Part shown: one piece after another, positions 14,323 to 16,300 of the stretch | Layout of the letters: every line of letters begins with the position of its first letter | How positions within the stretch are numbered: position 1 is the stretch's first letter | NCBI GenBank assembly: GCA_021162125.1 | Contig: JAGGZG010000168.1 | Coordinates: 1 to 16,300, forward strand | Source: Anaerolineae bacterium | GTDB lineage: Bacteria > Chloroflexota > Anaerolineae > JACIWR01 | Reading direction: 5' to 3' | DNA length: 16,300 nucleotides | Notes under the pieces: model-generated | Told to the model about the DNA's origin: nothing | Seen by the model: only the letters and a program-made list of their open reading frames with translations | The model's database searches: none | Program-made: the position numbers and the translations under genes

Positions 14323-14360
14323 TCGAGTAAAGTAAGGGCACTATAACCTTACTTTTTCGA
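14323..14360. promoter_or_regulatory. Palindrome upstream of the recombinase operon
   Basis: AAAGTAAGG (14329-14337) pairs perfectly with CCTTACTTT (14347-14355), with TCGA on both outer sides (14323-14326 and 14357-14360). A T-run follows on the plus strand. It sits directly before the ribosome-binding site GAGGAGGT of the 58-codon ORF. It could be an operator, an attenuator or a crossover site. Confidence 0.6.
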
Positions 14361-14373
14361 GGAGGTCAGTTCT

Positions 14374-14550
14374 ATGAAAAGCGATCAGCAGTGGTCCGTT
14401 CGTGTCAAGCGCCGACCACATCGCGACGCAGTGCGGCGGCTCAGGAAAGCCTATGGATTATTGGGGCAGATGTCGTCTACATCAGCCCCAGCCGAATCCA
14501 ACGAAAAGACTGAAGAGCTCACCCGTTTCGCTCAGGAGGTGCGAAAATGA
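14374..14550 (+). CDS. Small 58-residue ORF coupled to the serine recombinase
   Basis: This short gene reads MKSDQQWSVRVKRRPH at the start and ends TRFAQEVRK. The first half (to about residue 33) is strongly basic, with many Arg/Lys residues and a predicted helix (RDAVRRLRKAYGLLG). The second half is polar and acidic, so a nucleic-acid-binding or recombinase-accessory role is possible but unproven. I recognise no family. Support for translation: a near-perfect ribosome-binding site GAGGAGGT 7 bases before ATG, and a stop that overlaps the recombinase start as ATGA (14547-14550), implying translational coupling. It is the first gene of a two-gene module downstream of the palindrome at 14323-14360. 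Confidence 0.7.
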   Translation: MKSDQQWSVRVKRRPHRDAVRRLRKAYGLLGQMSSTSAPAESNEKTEELTRFAQEVRK

Positions 14551-16121
14551 CCCGACAAGCAGCACTATACGCACGTGTTTCCACGCCCCACCAGGAGAAA
14601 GAAGCCACTATCGAGAGTCAAATCGCCGCGCTGGAGACCTTTGCCCACCAAGAAGGCTACCAGCTAGACCCTGACCTGTACTTTCTGGATCAGGCCGTCA
14701 GCGGTGCCCAACTAGATCGGCCGGCACTCAATCGTCTACGTGACCTGGCAGCGGAAAGGCTGTTCGACGCGGTGCTGTGCTATAGCCCCGACCGTCTGGC
14801 CCGCCACTATGCCCACCAGTGGGTGCTCTTGGACGAACTACGGCGCGTAGGTGTCGAAGTGATCTTTGTCAACCAGCCAGCAGCGCCCGAAGGACCGCAA
14901 GGCCAATTGTTCCTCGGTATCCAGGGCCTCTTCGCCGAGTATGAGCGTGCCTCGATCACCGAACGATTGCGGCGAGGCAAGCTCTACCGAATGCGTCGAG
15001 GACAACTGGTCAGCCCCAATCCGCCTTATGGCTACCGATACATTCCGGTGAGTGAGCCCGACGGTGGGCGCTGGGTGGTGAACCCAGCCGAGGCCGAAAT
15101 TGTCCGCTCCGTCTATCGGTGGTATACTGAGGACGATCTGACCATCTCGCAGGTCGTGGATCGACTGCGGGCCGCCGGAGACCAAATGCTGCCCAGGGGC
15201 AAACGTTGGCGTTACAGCACCGTGCAAACGATCCTCAAGCAGCCTGCCTACACCGGTCACGCCTACTACAGCCGCACGCGCACTTGTCACGAAGCGGTCG
15301 GGCGGCCCAAGAAGTACGGGCGTGGCTTTCTACGTCGGCCTAGCCACGAGCCCCGGCCACGCGAGGAGTGGATCGAGATTGATGTCCCTCCTCTGATGCC
15401 AGAAGACGTTTGGCAACGCGCTCAGGAGCGTCTGGAGATGAACAAGAAGTTTGCTCCTCGTAACAACAAACGTCACTTCTACCTGCTGCGTAGCCTGTTG
15501 GTCTGCAGTGTCTGTGGGCGCACTTTGGCCGGACGCACCAGTGGTGGCTGTGTTTATTACTACTGCACCAACCGGGGCAAGAACCGCGCCCCCGATGTAC
15601 CACCACACGCCTGCTCTATTGCAGGCCGTATCGTCGAGCCCCTAGTCTGGGAGGCTGTCTGCAAGCTGCTACGCAATCCCGTCTTGCTGGCCGACGCCTG
15701 GCAGACGCAATGCGAACCTGACGATGCCGACCCCGACGAAGCTGACCGGCTTCAGAAACGTCTGCGTGTCTTGGAGCGGCAGCATATTCGCCTCCTCGAC
15801 GCCTTCCAAGACGAATTGATCGAAAAAGGCGAGTTGGCTCGCCGCAAAACACGTTTGGACACGGAGCGAGAGACGTTGGTACAGCGGCTGGATCAGTTAC
15901 GTCGTCAGGATCGTCGCCACCAAGCTAAGGTGCAAATGCTGGATGACTTTGCAGCGTTCTGCCAAAAGATTGAAGCATCGCTCGCTGACCCGACGCCCGA
16001 AGTGAAACAGGAAGTTATTCGGTTGTTAATTGATCACATCGTCGTGGAGAAGGATACCATCATAATCAAGCACATTATCCCCACTGACGACGATTGTCGA
16101 TTGTTACCAGGACGCAGATGA
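14547..16121 (+). CDS. Large serine recombinase (resolvase/invertase family)
   Basis: This 524-residue site-specific recombinase cuts and rejoins DNA through a phosphoserine. Domains in order: resolvase catalytic domain (about 4-145) with ALYARVS, nucleophile Ser12 and Arg10, and YSPDRLAR (79-86); the recombinase domain (PF07508 type, about 155-290), including PPYGYRYIP and ILKQPAYTGHAYY; a zinc ribbon (C320-x2-C323, C340, C356); and a C-terminal coiled coil (about 390-460). All catalytic features look intact. ATG 14547 overlaps the stop of the 58-codon ORF. GCTCAGGAGGTGCGAAA supplies the ribosome-binding site. The last codons (CRLLPGRR) lie within the right inverted repeat, and the stop within a further palindrome, so the gene reaches the very edge of the module. 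It may be an integrase of a degraded element or a minimal mobile unit. Confidence 0.95.
   Translation: MTRQAALYARVSTPHQEKEATIESQIAALETFAHQEGYQLDPDLYFLDQAVSGAQLDRPALNRLRDLAAERLFDAVLCYSPDRLARHYAHQWVLLDELRRVGVEVIFVNQPAAPEGPQGQLFLGIQGLFAEYERASITERLRRGKLYRMRRGQLVSPNPPYGYRYIPVSEPDGGRWVVNPAEAEIVRSVYRWYTEDDLTISQVVDRLRAAGDQMLPRGKRWRYSTVQTILKQPAYTGHAYYSRTRTCHEAVGRPKKYGRGFLRRPSHEPRPREEWIEIDVPPLMPEDVWQRAQERLEMNKKFAPRNNKRHFYLLRSLLVCSVCGRTLAGRTSGGCVYYYCTNRGKNRAPDVPPHACSIAGRIVEPLVWEAVCKLLRNPVLLADAWQTQCEPDDADPDEADRLQKRLRVLERQHIRLLDAFQDELIEKGELARRKTRLDTERETLVQRLDQLRRQDRRHQAKVQMLDDFAAFCQKIEASLADPTPEVKQEVIRLLIDHIVVEKDTIIIKHIIPTDDDCRLLPGRR
16094..16113. repeat. Right inverted repeat of the recombinase module
   Basis: TTGTCGATTGTTACC (16094-16108), extended to 16113 with one mismatch, is the reverse complement of 14207-14226. 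It lies within the last codons of the recombinase gene. Confidence 0.6.
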
Positions 16122-16178
16122 ACGCGGATTCACGCTGATTTTTGTTTGATCCGCGACAATCTGCGTGAATCTACGTCC
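16110..16178. repeat. Imperfect palindromic repeat over the recombinase stop
   Basis: An arm starting GGACGCAGATGAACGCGGAT at 16110 pairs imperfectly with an arm ending CTGCGTGAATCTACGTCC at 16178. Each arm is about 30 bases, around a T-rich centre. This resembles a widespread 'ggacgcagatgaacgc...' intergenic repeat style. The recombinase stop codon (16119-16121) lies inside it. Confidence 0.65.
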
Positions 16179-16265
16179 GAAAGATTCTCGCGGGCGACGC
16201 AAATGTTGTAGGGCAATCCGTATTGATTGTACATCCGATGGTCAAGTTCGTCAAGGAGAAAGAAC

Positions 16266-16300
16266 GTGATTCGACTCGTGGCCCTGGACGTGGACGGGAC
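16266..16300 (+). CDS. HAD-family hydrolase (5' fragment, runs off the window)
   Basis: Only the first 11 codons and part of a twelfth are present. The start is GTG 16266, preceded by AAGGAG at a good distance, and the reading is MIRLVALDVDG(T). LDVDGT is motif I of haloacid-dehalogenase-type phosphatases, with the nucleophilic and acid/base aspartates. The lead-in IRLVALD is typical of the Cof/sugar-phosphatase branch. Substrate and length cannot be judged. Confidence 0.75.
   Translation, partial: MIRLVALDVDG

Noticed and set aside
14045..16109. The 9 bp direct repeat TTGTTACCA as a target-site duplication
   Set aside because: It is short enough to occur by chance, and the better-supported signal is the 19/20 inverted repeat nearby.

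Overview
This 16.3 kb window is a GC-rich bacterial chromosome segment. It most resembles a Chloroflexota (Anaerolineae-like) genome. This assignment is an inference from three things: membrane glycosyltransferases carrying a C-terminal beta-rich domain of a style I associate with that phylum, secreted DUF5666-like proteins, and unusually many short palindromic repeats. No rRNA or tRNA gene is present to anchor the taxonomy.

Layout. Positions 1-337 hold only palindromic repeats. Positions 338-3384 carry four minus-strand genes, in transcription order: cinA, a zinc-ribbon/DUF3592-like membrane protein, a small membrane-anchored protein of unknown role, and a cyclic-nucleotide-binding-domain protein. 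A 222 bp element with 17 bp perfect terminal inverted repeats (3457-3678) separates them from a FAD-dependent amine/amino-acid oxidase (3812-5023, minus). Next comes a COG1579-type coiled-coil/zinc-ribbon protein (5214-5915, minus). It is preceded by a strong promoter and a structured leader of about 175 nt ending in an intrinsic terminator. Two adjacent minus-strand membrane glycosyltransferases of the GT39/PMT type (6363-8912 and 8961-11027) share a homologous C-terminal domain and look like an operon with its own consensus promoter. Upstream lies a secreted DUF5666-like protein (11205-12026, minus) with its own terminator. On the plus strand, a consensus promoter drives a phosphate-transport pair, a PiT transporter plus a DUF47/PhoU-like partner (12381-14018), which ends at a long terminator hairpin. 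The right end is mobile: a previously unlisted 58-codon ORF overlaps (ATGA) a large serine recombinase (14547-16121). The first 11 codons of a HAD-family hydrolase enter at 16266.

The main novelty is the repeats and their relation to genes. The larger glycosyltransferase carries two in-frame palindromic insertions in loops between membrane helices, and a third inverted-repeat element supplies its stop codon. The recombinase stop also lies inside a palindromic repeat, and the cyclic-nucleotide-binding gene ends in a repeat-like sequence. The recombinase module is flanked by a 19/20 inverted repeat that may mark its ends or its recombination sites. CinA has lost the residues expected for pyridine-nucleotide deamidase activity.
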